Assembly: GCA_022432975.1 (NCBI GenBank)
Contig: CM039508.1
Span: 14,168,954 to 14,232,953, forward strand
Source: Begonia masoniana
Lineage: Eukaryota > Streptophyta > Magnoliopsida > Cucurbitales > Begoniaceae
Direction of reading: 5' to 3'
DNA: 64,000 nucleotides
Below, piece by piece: positions 23,760 to 34,700 of this stretch. The notes beneath the pieces are model-generated. The model did no database searches, was not told where the DNA came from, and worked only from the letters and a program-made list of their open reading frames with translations. The position numbers and the translations under genes are program-made. The first letter of the stretch is position 1, and each line of letters starts with the position of its first letter.

Positions 23760-24753
23760 TGATGTGCCCATGGCCCCGTCACCAATCAAGGTAAGTGCAT
23801 TTATTAACAAGGACAAATTTATTAATGCATTTGCCTCTCATTTTGCAGGTGTTGAATATGTGAAGGCTTGGATTGGCAGCATGAAGATAAAGAGGGAAAT
23901 TTTCTTTCCTAAAATCAACTCATTGTAATCGAATATTATGAGTGTTCTATTGGTTATTTTTGTGTGTTTAATTTGGCAAACATTGACCTTATTGTAAGGA
24001 ATTATTAAAACATGCATCCTTAGGCATTAGGATTAGATGTATGTTAAGTTAGATGGTGGTTGGAAGTTGGTTGAAGCAAAGAAAATGGAGAGAATCCAAC
24101 TTGGGCCAAAGAATGGAGACAAGCCTAACATTGGCCACACATAATGGCCCCTTTTGCAAGCCCAAGCCCAAGCCCAGGCCCAACCCAACAACCAGCCCAC
24201 CTTTGGTCTATCAATACATGGTTATTGGTGCTTGTAATGGTTGTTGATGCTATGAGAATAACCTAATTTCTGCTAAGTGCTTGGAGCTTGAAGACCGGTG
24301 AACGGTAAGGCTCGGTTCGGTCAAGAACCGATGAGAGATTTCTCCTTCACGCTTTCAAGCCCACGGTTGCTTGAATAGCTATTATTCCATCCTTCTTCCC
24401 TCTCTTTTCAGAGTAGGATACACGAAGAAGGTGGCCATTAACTCGTTCCACTTGCTGCCATTCTTTTACGGGAGAGTGTACTCCGGAAGCTTACAAAATA
24501 TTGCTTACCGGAAAGCAACTGGTGTTCTTCTCTTTACTTTCGATTTACTCAACTTCTGGACCTGAAATTTTGAGGACATAAACTTAACTCATAATCAAAG
24601 AACCTCGTAAAATTTCGTTTAATTTGGTTAACGTTTGGTTTGTGAAATCGTAGTTGGAAGTTTCTGGATTTTCTGTTCTTCTGTTTTTCGGTTTCTTTGC
24701 TAACCTATTTTTGTGGGTAGAAACACGACCCCTTTGGAAGCGGAATCGTGACA
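23760..24753 (+). repeat. NA 5' LTR
   Basis: 994 bp, TGATGTGCCC to CGTGACA, matching 30716-31709. Its first ~170 bp can be read as the end of the ORF that enters the 3' LTR (APSPIKVSAFINKDKFINAF, ending FFPKINSL). The TATA position reads tatcaata (24209-24216) against TATAAATA in the 3' LTR. Confidence 0.93.
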
Positions 24754-24755
24754 TG

Positions 24756-24772
24756 TGGTATCAGAGCCATGG
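24756..24772 (+). promoter_or_regulatory. NA primer-binding site
   Basis: The sequence tggtatcagagccatgg begins two bases after the LTR end and is complementary to the 3' end of plant initiator Met tRNA. It is intact. Confidence 0.88.
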
Positions 24773-26935
24773 TGGCTTCCCATGTGTGCTAGAAATCGAG
24801 CTGGTTCCAAACCCATTTTAATGGCTGCACCTTAAAACTCAAAACTGGGTTTTCATTACTCATCTAACGGTTTATTATTGTGCTTGCTGTTTTTTGTTTT
24901 GTTTTCGATTTTTTTTAAGTTCAAATCATCTCCAGCATGTTTCTTGAGTTGTTAACCATCTAAGCATGAAGAAATATCACTCCATAAACTCCATTTTTGT
25001 TGCTGCAATTTCCTTCCCTTTATGGTTAAGCAAATGTTAACAACTCTTGTACTTGTTGTTTTATTTCTAATTCGGGTAATGTCACTTTTGTTGCTGTTTT
25101 CTATCACTTCCAGCAAGTTAATGAGCAAGTCCACATCATAAGTTTGATAGTTAAGATTCAAAATAAAGTGTTTAAGTTGCTGCTTGTGTTGGTTATTCAC
25201 GTTTGGTTGCTGTTTTGTAGGAAAATTTGGAAGAGCAACCGTGTGCAAAAATGTCATCCGATCATACTTGAGTTTTGCTCCAAATTAGTAACAACTCTTG
25301 AATCTATTTCTTGCATTATTTTTTCTGCTAATGATCTATGAAATGTGATGCTTAATATTGCTAAATCATTGCATTAAAGTTGGGATAATATTCTGTTTTA
25401 AAACTAAGAGTAAAATTGCTACAAAACTGTTTTTTAGAAAATACAAAATTCTGCTTGTTTTCCTTGCTTGGTTTGTTGCTGTTTTCACCTTATTGAGCCA
25501 CGAAATTTTCACAGCATGTTTGAGCATCCCTTAGGTTGAATAATACTTTTTAACACCTTACTTTATGTGATATGTCCCACATCGGAAATGGAGTGTCTCC
25601 TGGCACAGGATATAAGGGCAGGGTAAAACCTCCCCCCTTAAGTGCGCTTTTGGGTGGAGTTAGGGTTCTGTGCCTTATCATTTGGTATCAAAGTCCCACA
25701 TCGGAAATGGAGTGTCTCCTGGCACAGGATATAAGGGCAGGGTCAAACCTCCCCCCTTAAGTGCGCTTTTGGGTGGAGTTAGGGTTCTGTGCCTTATCAT
25801 TTGGTATCAGAGACCACCATCTCTGTTCCCCGGTGTCGCTTGAGGTTCGACAGATTGCCGACCGAGGCGGTCGGGTCTCAAGGGGGTGGGGATGATATGT
25901 CCCACATTGGAAATGGAGTGTCTCCTGGCACAGGATATAAGGGCAGGGTCAAACCTCCCCCCTTAAGTGCGCTTTTGGGTGGAGTTAGAGTTCTGTGCCT
26001 TATCATTATGTGCTTGTATTGCTGGTTATTTCAAGAAAATTTAAAGACAAATTCTGCTTTTTGCAAAACAGCATGTGTTCTTTCCAAAAGTGGTAAGAAC
26101 TAAAGGGACCACTTTTTATGTGCTACTTTAATATTGTGTTAACTTTCTTCCAGCATGTATTAGACTCATTTTAGGTTGAAGTTAGCATCAATTAATCAAG
26201 ATTTAGCTACTACTTTGCTGTGGTTGCCAAGAAAGGTTGTGACACAAAAGCTGTTTTTTTTTAGCATGTTTTGTTTCCTAAAATGGCAAATTTGATGTTG
26301 ATGCATGGACCACCTTATTTGTAGACTTTTTTTGAATTTAAAAGCATATTTGAATCTGATTTCTAGTCCATGTAATTGATGGTTACTTTGATCACATGTT
26401 AATTTCATGAAAACCAAAAGAATCGCATTAAAACCGAGAGCATGACGCAATCTAAAATTTGCTAAGATGTTGCACCAATGTTCTTGCACCGATTTTTGCT
26501 AAATTATTCTCCTATGTTATAAGGATTAAAAGTTCTATCAAATGCATCTAATTTTGGTTGGTAATGAGCTGCAAGTGAACATTAAAATCGTGCATATTTC
26601 TGTGTTTTAATTTTGGTGCTCTTTAATTGTTGTTTTGTGCCATTTTGTGCTAATCGAGAATTAATCATTTGTTTATGTTGTTATTTGTTGATTTTGGACA
26701 TTGAGGCATACAAATTATATCATCTTAACTTATGGTATATCATTTCATCATGAAATATTGGTACTTGTTTGTTTAAAGCATAGTTGGAAGTTGTTATTTC
26801 TAGTAAAATCAAGTACATTACTAAATGTTGCTTTCACTTTATTTGCTTTAATTGAATTCTACTCTATGCATGCATGTTTCAAAGTTTACTTAGTATTTCC
26901 ATGAACTTTATTGCTGTGTTTTAAGTGGGAAAAAG
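24773..26935 (+). other. NA untranslated leader, interrupted by a TRIM
   Basis: About 1.7 kb of AT-rich sequence without the TRIM lies between primer site and gag. There are no long ORFs and no conserved motif that I recognise. It contains several poly-T and ttgctgtttt runs. Long leaders are common in non-autonomous LTR elements, and packaging signals would be expected here. Confidence 0.7.
25568..26005 (+). mobile_element. TRIM element with three LTR copies (438 bp)
   Basis: A miniature LTR retrotransposon inserted in the NA leader with TSD ttatg (25563-25567 and 26006-26010). The outer LTRs are 25568-25680 and 25893-26005, both 113 bp, TGATATGTCCCACATCGG to CCTTATCA. A third copy, 25694-25799, lacks the first 7 bp. 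Primer-site sequence (tttggtatca) follows both the first and the second LTR, at 25681 and 25800. The internal region is about 90 bp and ends in the polypurine tract aagggggtgggga. It has no coding capacity. The ORFs at 25572-25760 and 25789-26103 are chance readings of it. Confidence 0.92.
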
Positions 26936-27973
26936 ATGTCAAGTTTTGGCAAATCATATAGCCAAAACCGAGGCTACACAAACCACACCACCAAAGCTCC
27001 TAAACCGAGCAATGGTGAACCAAACTTGCCAAGACAAATTAAAGGCTTGGTTGGAAAGGTCCAAAACCTTAGCCAACAATGCATGGATGTAGACCATCAA
27101 CTTAGGAGTATAAGCCAATGGTTAGAAAGGAATGATCATGATGGTTTCACTCAAACTCTCCCTAGGAAAAGAGGAGAAAACCCGAGAAGCACTCAATCTA
27201 GTGGACACTTTATGGATAGAACTGAGCATGAGAGGTCTAAACCTAGAATTTCCAAAGTAATTGAGAGGTCCTTAGATGTGTCATTCCCTACTTTTGATGG
27301 TTACACAATCGGCCTAGAATGTCTTGCATGGTTAGAAGAAATGGATAATTTGTTTGAGGAACATGGCTATTCTGAAAGAAGGAAATTTCAAATAGCCACA
27401 TCTTGTCTAATTGGTCTAGCTAATTTATGGTGGGAAAATCTTAAGGAAGAACGTAGGTTAGGAGGCAAGGAAGAATTAATCACTTGGAGATTGTTGAGGT
27501 ATTTAGTGGAAACTAGGTTTGCTCTAAGTTAATCCCTAAAGGAGAGAAGCCCACGGCCTAATCCTAGCATTCCTCCCATATTAGAGCCATTCATCCCCCT
27601 AGTGCAACCTTCCCTTGAGTCTATTAAGGATTCCCTTAGTGAAGAAGAGAAAGAAGAGATCATCTACCCTATGGAGAATCCCATATTTAAGGAGAAAGAG
27701 GATTATTGTGAGCAAAAGGAAAATGCTCAAGTTGAAATTTTAGGAGTTGCTCTAGAAACCCTTAACCAACCCGATTGTCATGAGGATTATGGAATTAAAG
27801 AGTTATTTCAATACTCTCTGTTTGAGGTTGGAAGTTGTCTAGAAGTAGAAACCATTGAGAACTTTGAAACTACTAGAGAGGGAGCCAAAACCGAGAGCCT
27901 CCACACTTTACCAAACCTTGAGCATATCATGATCCATTCTATGTTGCCTCTAGAAGGGACCATTTACCACTAA
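26936..27973 (+). pseudogene. NA gag (one nonsense codon)
   Basis: The frame from ATG 26936 runs 198 codons to TAA at 27530-27532 and continues in the same frame to TAA at 27971-27973, about 345 codons in all. A retrotransposon gag domain lies near residues 115-200 (FPTFDGYTIGLECLAWLEEM, then LWWENLKEER). The first TAA stands where CAA is plausible, so gag probably read through originally. The C-terminal part is acidic and glutamate-rich. No zinc knuckle is visible. The start fits its position 2.2 kb after the primer site. Confidence 0.8.
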
Positions 27974-27984
27974 ATCATGGACAT

Positions 27985-28452
27985 TTGATCCTCATCAATG
28001 AAGTAGATCAAAATGCAAAGTATGCATGTGTACCGATTCTCTACAACCAACAAAGACCCTACTTAGTGGATGAAGTCTATGTAGACCTCTTTTTGCCCAA
28101 ACCCATGAGTGTTAGTCACATTTTAAAAGCAAAAGTATTTTCTAATATTTTCTCTTGGTCTACAAAAAGCAATAATCTTTGTGGAGCCCTAACTTATCTT
28201 ATCATCATAAGACTCAATTCTGAAAATGAATTTTCTAGAAAACTTTTGAGTGATGTTACACCTTTGTTTATTCCACCGGAACATTTACTATCTTGGTTCT
28301 TTAGAATTGGTTGGCATTTAGATCATACTTATTTGTTTTGCGTTTACTTTCCTGTTTGCGTAAGCTTCATGATCATCACCTTCTTCTATGAAAGGATTTT
28401 ACATCACCACTCTATGTGCTTTTTCCTATTATTACAATATGATTGTTTGTGA
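27985..28452 (+). CDS. NA ORF of unknown function (155 codons)
   Basis: The frame differs by one step from gag. The product contains hydrophobic stretches (FPVCVSFMIITFFYERIL) and the phrase PPEHLLSWFFRIGWHLDHTY. A related phrase, LLAWLLKIGWIIDYF, occurs in the next ORF, which hints at internal repetition of a module. I recognise no retroviral domain. It could be a decayed part of a longer ORF, and its start is not established. Confidence 0.45.
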   Translation: MILINEVDQNAKYACVPILYNQQRPYLVDEVYVDLFLPKPMSVSHILKAKVFSNIFSWSTKSNNLCGALTYLIIIRLNSENEFSRKLLSDVTPLFIPPEHLLSWFFRIGWHLDHTYLFCVYFPVCVSFMIITFFYERILHHHSMCFFLLLQYDCL

Positions 28453-28510
28453 AAAGCATAATGACAATTCTTTAGTGATATTAGTTATTGTTGGTGAAAA
28501 ATGACTAGTA

Positions 28511-30173
28511 TTGCATGAAAATTTGATAAAATATATAGTTATGTCTTTTTATTGCATTTGCCATTTATGCTATAACTTTAACATGTCCTTAGACTTAGTT
28601 TTGCTTTTGCATGGTGTTACTCTTAATGTTAAACTTCTATGTTTCAAAATCAACTTTTTCAAAAGAGATAAAATTAAAAGTGAAACTATGAATGAGTGTT
28701 ATTTTCGTTTCTTTGAGAAAGAAAAGGAGTTCATATGCTCTTTTGACTTGGCTTATGTGCCTAGAGTTTTTACCTTTAAGGAGGTTAACATGATAACCAA
28801 AGAGAATTTCATTGAAATTGAAACTCATTTTGTTGTGGTTAAGAATATTATTAAATGGACATTTGTGCATGAACTTACCACTTACGAAATGAAATTAAAA
28901 TTTTGTTATTCACTTTGTTCTTTCTTGAAAATAAAGTTATTTTTGGATAATGAGAAAATTAAATTAAACTTGATTGAGCATACATTTTCTTATCCATTTG
29001 GACTTACTTTGTAACACCCGAGTTAACGGCCAGGTGATTTTCCTAACTGTATTAACGGTCATGAATATTTAATCTTTACAGTTTGGGACTTATACCAAGA
29101 ATAATTAATTTCATGTGGATTTAAACTAGGTTGGATGGCAAAGTTGTAATAATGGAGGGTGATGACCGATATATAAAGAAAAAGGGAATGTTTGAATTTC
29201 ACTCAACCCACTGTAGCCGACATTCCCCTACTCTCGGCGATTCCTTCCCTCCCAAGCCCCCGCTCTCTGCTATTAGTGTCTTCCTCGCCGATGACCAGTT
29301 TCTAGCTCGCAATCCTCTGCGAATCCGCACCCGAGGTATGAAATGGACAATGTAGTTATCTGTTAGTGTTTGGAGCTCTGTTTTCAGCTCGGCATTTGAA
29401 CTCGGATTTTTATCAATGGCCGAGTAGTATTAGAACATTTTAGAATCCGAGAGTAGTAATGTCAACCCAAATCGATTCTGGACATTTTAAGTAACCAACT
29501 CAGATTTAATCGATAGTAGAACCTGTTTGTTTTATTTTGGATTTCAGATTCTGCACAGTATATCAAACCAAGGATTCGGGAATGGCTTTAGCTAATAGAT
29601 CCTAGGATGATTTATGAGTAGAGTTTTAGGATTTTGATTTAACTACTGTAATGCACATGTTTTAGGTGAGAGAGTTGTGTGAAGTGCACGATACAAATCG
29701 GATGGTAAGAGCTCTGATGCATGCAAACCCATGCAATCCGAGATCGATGAAGTCGAGCGACTTGAGGTCAATTCATCTCCGCCCGACTATGTCTTAGAAC
29801 CGATGATCGTGTATGGTCACTCGTGTCTGTGAGGGATTAAGTAAGTAATATCATTAAGAAGTCAGGTACAAGGGATTAATTCTCTATCAGATAAGTTGAA
29901 GTCTTTAAGTCTGCTAGATACACTGTAAAAAAAAAAGATAAGAGAGTCCAATTATGAATTAAAGTTTTAAGTAAAGTCAAAAATTTCGTGGCGATCCTCC
30001 CCGGGTCGTTACATACTTCTATTAGCACCCCCTTAATTTTTAAGTTCAACAATCCTGTAGTAGCAAAGGTGATAGTTGATTTACCATCAAGGTATGTGCC
30101 CTTTGACAACTTACTTGCTTGGTTACTTAAGATTGGTTGGATAATAGATTACTTTAATTGGCTTCTAGAATGA
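28511..30173 (+). pseudogene. NA ORF of unknown function, split by a solo LTR
   Basis: The frame is open from 28511 to the LTR insertion at 29010. After removal of the LTR and one TSD it stays in phase from 30019 to the stop at 30171-30173. It would encode about 220 residues rich in Phe, Lys and Ile, including FTFKEVNMITKENFIEIETH and, near the end, LLAWLLKIGWIIDYF. No known domain. The conserved phase across the insertion suggests it was an open frame when the LTR landed. Confidence 0.5.
29010..30013 (+). mobile_element. Solo LTR (1.0 kb) inside NA
   Basis: It runs TGTAACACCCGAG to CGGGTCGTTACA with TSD tactt at 29005-29009 and 30014-30018. The ends form an inverted repeat (TGTAACaCCCG and CGGGtCGTTACA). 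No internal sequence is present. I see no second copy in the window, so its family is unknown. The ORF at 29131-29355 inside it is not supported. Confidence 0.88.
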
Positions 30174-30203
30174 ATTATTGGATATGATGCTTATAATTCC
30201 TCT

Positions 30204-30884
30204 TTGTTTATATCTTTTAAAGATTATTTGAGAGAAGATTCATTTTCTGTAGCACCTACTATTTTGTATGACTTGTTACATCCATTCTTGATATTGAAAT
30301 ATTATAGTGAATTTAATAGAATATCCATGAATCTACCTCTTATCTTCAAGATAGAACATTCGTTCTTGTGGAAGCTAACCTTGTTAAATTTTGAGCTTAT
30401 TGATAAATCCATAAATATGTTTCTAGTTTTTCACTTAGAATTTAATGTCTTAAGGAGGTTAAATTTGAATGAATTGGAGGCACCCCTCATCTTCAACATC
30501 ATACTAATGGGGGAATTGCCAAGAGAAATACCTTATCAAGCTCGACCTAACCCATGGCCAAATTTTCTTGCTAATGTAATCATCTTTTTTGAAGGCCACA
30601 ATGATGTAGTCTACCACCTAGTAATCACCTTTTCGTTTGATCCGGGAAAAGCTAAAAGAAGTATGAAAGAGTACCCTTTGGATTTGAGGAGAAATCCTCA
30701 AGAAGTCGGGGAGGATGATGTGCCCAAGGCCCCGTCACCAATCAAGGTAAGTGCATTTATTAACAAGGACAAATTTATTAATGCATTTGCCTCTCATTTT
30801 GTAGGAGTTGAATATGTAAAGGCTTGGATTGGAAGCATGAAGATAAAGAGGGAATTTTTCTTCCCTAAATTCAACTCATTGTAA
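30204..30884 (+). CDS. NA 3' ORF reading into the 3' LTR (226 codons)
   Basis: An open frame that crosses from the internal region into the 3' LTR at 30716 and ends 169 bp inside it. The last part (APSPIKVSAFINKDKFINAF, ending FFPKFNSL) is also open in the 5' LTR with few changes. Motifs near the middle include NVIIFFEGHNDVVYHLVITF. I know no matching domain. Coding overlap with the LTR constrains the U3 start. It may be the C-terminal part of a larger unknown protein begun upstream. Confidence 0.5.
   Translation: MFISFKDYLREDSFSVAPTILYDLLHPFLILKYYSEFNRISMNLPLIFKIEHSFLWKLTLLNFELIDKSINMFLVFHLEFNVLRRLNLNELEAPLIFNIILMGELPREIPYQARPNPWPNFLANVIIFFEGHNDVVYHLVITFSFDPGKAKRSMKEYPLDLRRNPQEVGEDDVPKAPSPIKVSAFINKDKFINAFASHFVGVEYVKAWIGSMKIKREFFFPKFNSL
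30700..30715 (+). promoter_or_regulatory. NA polypurine tract
   Basis: The bases aagaagtcggggagga, mostly purine, directly precede the 3' LTR. They also lie within the 3' ORF, so this tract is both a primer and coding. Confidence 0.65.
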
Positions 30885-31709
30885 TCGAATATTATGAGTG
30901 TTCTATTGGTTATTTTTGTGTGTTTAATTTGGCAAACAATGGCCTTATTGTAAGAAATTATTAAAGCATGCATCCTTAGTCATTAGGATTAGATGTATGT
31001 TAAGTTAGATGGGGGTTGAAAGTTGGTTGAAGCAAAGAAAATGGAGAGAATCCAACTTGGGTCAAAGAATGGAGACAAGCCTAGCATTGGCCACACATAA
31101 TGGCCCCTTTTACAAGCCCAAGCCCAAACCCAAGCCCAACCCAACAACCAGCCCACCTTTGGTCTATAAATATATGGTTATTGGTGCTTACAATGGTTGT
31201 TGATTTTATGAGAATAACCTAATTTCGGCTAAGTGTTTGGAGCATGAAGAACGGTGAACGGTAAGGCTCGGTTCGATAAAGAACCGAGGGGAGTTTTCTC
31301 CTTCATGCTTTCAAGCCCACGGTTGCTAGAATAGCTATTGTTCCATCCTTCTTCCCTCTCTTTTTAGAGTAGGATACACGAAGAAGGTGGCCATTAACCC
31401 GTTCCACTTGCTGCCATTCTTTTACGGAAGAGTGTATGCTGGAAGCTTACAAAATATTGCTTACAGAACAGCAATTGGTATTCTTCTTGTAACTTTTGAT
31501 TTACTCAACTTCTGGACCTGAAATTTTGAGGACATAAACTTAACTCATAATCAAAGAACCCCTTAAAATTTCGTTTAATTTGGTCAACGTTTGGTTTGTG
31601 AAATCGGAGTTGGAAATTTCGTGATTTTCTGTTCTTCTGTTTTTCGGTTTCTTTGCTAACCTGTTTTTGTGGGTAGAAACACGACCCCTTTGGAGGCAGA
31701 ATCGTGTCA
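30716..31709 (+). repeat. NA 3' LTR
   Basis: 994 bp, TGATGTGCCC to CGTGTCA, followed by the TSD ataac at 31710. A TATA box (TATAAATA, 31165-31172) is intact here but altered in the 5' LTR. Confidence 0.93.
31165..31172 (+). promoter_or_regulatory. TATA box of NA LTR
   Basis: TATAAATA lies about 450 bp into the LTR. The equivalent site in the 5' LTR reads tatcaata, which suggests that the copy that would drive the element is weakened. Confidence 0.5.
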
Positions 31710-34700
31710 ATAACTTAAGTTCTAACAACAATTCATGTAACACTCAACTTCATTTGCTTGATACATTCAGCTCTTTTGGAACAAATCGATTGAAGTAAAG
31801 TTTATTATATTTCATCAAACGCATTACTAAGTCTCAAATACGCGTCCATGAAGGTTATTGGATCTTCAATACACATCGTTCTCATCACTTCAAGTTAAAA
31901 CCTTGAATGTGAAATGGATAATAAATTAGGTTCTAACCACAAGTCATGTAATTCTCAACCTCATTTGCTTGATACGTTCAGCTCTTTTGGAACAAATCAA
32001 TTGAAGTAAAGTTTCTTATACTTCCACAAACGCATTACTAAGTATCAAATACGCATCCATAAAGGTTATTGGATCCTCAATACACGTCGTTCTCATCACT
32101 TCAAGTTAAAACCTTGAATGTGAAATGGATAATAACTTAGGTTCTAACCACAAGTCATATAACACTCAACCTAATTTGCTTGATACGTTCAGCTTTTTTG
32201 GAACAAATCGATTAAAGTAAAGTTTCTTATACTTCATTAAACGCATTACTAAGTCTTAATTACGCGTCCATGAAGGTTATTGGGTCCTCAATACACGTCG
32301 CTTTCATCCCTTCAAGTTAAATCCTTGAATGTGAAATGGATAACTTAGGTTCTAACCACAAGTCATGTAACACTCAACCTCATTTGCTTGATACGTTCAG
32401 CTCTTTTGGAACAAATCAATTGAAGTAAAGTTTCTTATACTTCATCAAACACATTATTAAGTCTAAATTACGAGTCCATGAAGGTTATTGGGTCCTCAAT
32501 ACATGTCGTTCTCGTCACTTCAAGTTAAAACCTTGAATGTGAAATGGATAACTTAGGTTCTAACCAAAAGTCATGTAACACTCAACTTCATTTGCTTGAT
32601 ACGTTCAGCTCTTTTGGAACAAATCGATTGAAATAAAGTTTCTTATACTTCATTAAACGCATTACTAAGTCTTAATTACGCGTCCATGAATGTTATTGGA
32701 TCCTCAATATACGTCGTTCTCATCACTTCAAGATGAAACCTTGAATGTGAAAAGGATAACATAGGTTCTAATCACAAGTCATGTAACACTTAACTTCATT
32801 TGCTTGATACGTTCAGCTCTTTTGGTACAAATCGATTGAAGTAAAGTTTCTTATACTTTATCAAACGCATTACTAAGTCTTAATTACGCGTCCATAAAGA
32901 TTATTGGGTCCACAATACACATCGTTCTCATCCCTTCAAGTTAAAACCTTGAATGTGAAATGGATAACTTAGATTCTAACAACATGTCATGTAACACTCA
33001 ACCTCATTTGCTTGATACGATCAGTTCTTTTGGATCAAATCAATTAATGTAAAGTTTATTATACTTCATTAAACGCATTACTAAGTTTTAATAACGCGTC
33101 AATGAAGGTTATTGGATCCTCAATACACGTCGTTCTCATCACTTCAAGTTAAAACCTTGAATGTGAAATGGATAACTTGGGTTCTAGCCACAAGTCATGT
33201 AACACTCAACCTCATTTGCTTGACACGAGCAGATATTTTGTAACAAATCGATTGAAGTGAAGTTTCTTATACTTCAAAAAACGCATTACTAAGTCTTAAT
33301 TACGCATCCATGAAGGTTGTTTTGTCCACAATACACGTCGTTCTCATCCATACAAGTTAAAACCTTGAATGTGAAAATGATAACTTAGGTTCTAACCACA
33401 AGGCATGTAACACTCACTTTCATTTGCTTGATACGTTCAGCTCTTTTAGAACAAATCAATTGAAGTAAAGTTTCTCATACTTAATCAAACGGATTACTAA
33501 GTCTTAATTACACGTCAATGAAGGTTATTGGATCCTCAATACATGTCGTTCTCATCACTTCAAGTCAAAAACATGAATGTAAAAAGGATAAGTTAGGTTC
33601 TAACCACAAGTCATGTAACACTTAACTTCATTTGCATGATACGTTCAGCTCTTTTGGAACAAATCGATTGAAGTAAAGTTTCTTATACTTCATCAAACAC
33701 ATTACTAAGTCTTAATTACGCGTCCATGAAGATTATTTAGTCCACAATACACGTTGTTCTCATCCCTTTAAGTTAAAACGTTGAATGTGAAATGGATAAC
33801 TTAGGTTCTAACCAGAAGTCATGTAACACTCAACCTCATTTGCTTGATATTATCAGCTATTTTGGAACAAATCATTTGAAGTAAACTTTCTTATACTTCA
33901 TAAAATGCATTACCCAGTCTTAATTACGTGTCCATGAAGGTTATTGGATTCTCAATACACGTCGTTCTAATCACTTCAAGTTAAAAGCTTGAATGTGAAA
34001 AGGATATCTTAGGGTTCTAACCACAAATCATGTAACATTCAACTTCATTTGCTTGATAAGTTTCAGCTCTTTTGGAATAATTCGATTGAAGTAATGTTTC
34101 TTATACTTCATCAAACGCATTACTAAGTCTTAATTACGCGTCCAATGAAGGTTATTGGATCCTCATATACGTACGTTCTAATCACTTCAAGTTAAAACCT
34201 TAAATGCGAAAAGAATAACTTAGATTCTAACCATAAGTCATGTAACACTTAACTACTTCATTTGCTTGATACGTTCAGCTCTTTTAGAACAAATCGATTG
34301 AAGTAAAGTTTCTTATACTTCATCAAACGCACTACTAAGTCGTAATTACGCGTCCATGAAGTTTATTATTGGGTCCTCAATACACGTCGTTCTCGTCACT
34401 TCAAGTTAAAACCTTAAATGTTAAATGGATAACTTAGGTTCTAACAACAGGTCATGTAACACTCAACCACATTTACTTGGATACGTTCAGCTCTTTTGGA
34501 AAAAATCGATTGAAGTAAAGTTTCTTATACTTCATTAAACGCATTACTAAGTCTTAATTACGCGTCCATGAAGGTTATTGGATCCTCAATACACGTCGTT
34601 CTCATCACTTCAAGTTAAAACCTGAATGTGAAATGGATAACTTAGGTTCTAACCACAAGTCATGTAACACTTAACTTCATTTGCTTGATACGTTCAGCTC

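Larger units (their letters stand above)
23760..31709 (+). mobile_element. NA: non-autonomous LTR retrotransposon (7.95 kb) with gag, no pol
   Basis: A complete element with TSD ataac at 23755-23759 and 31710-31714, two 994-bp LTRs, an initiator-Met primer site and a polypurine tract. The internal region has a Ty3-type gag and further ORFs, but I find no protease, reverse transcriptase, RNase H or integrase motif anywhere in it. It must have been mobilised by a partner. It hosts two later insertions, a TRIM and a solo LTR. The layout resembles the TR-GAG class, with unusual extra ORFs. The LTRs differ at dozens of positions by eye (around 5 percent), so the insertion is old. Confidence 0.9.

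Noticed and set aside
29131..29355. 74-codon ORF in the solo LTR within NA
   Set aside because: Short, inside an LTR without an internal region, no domain.
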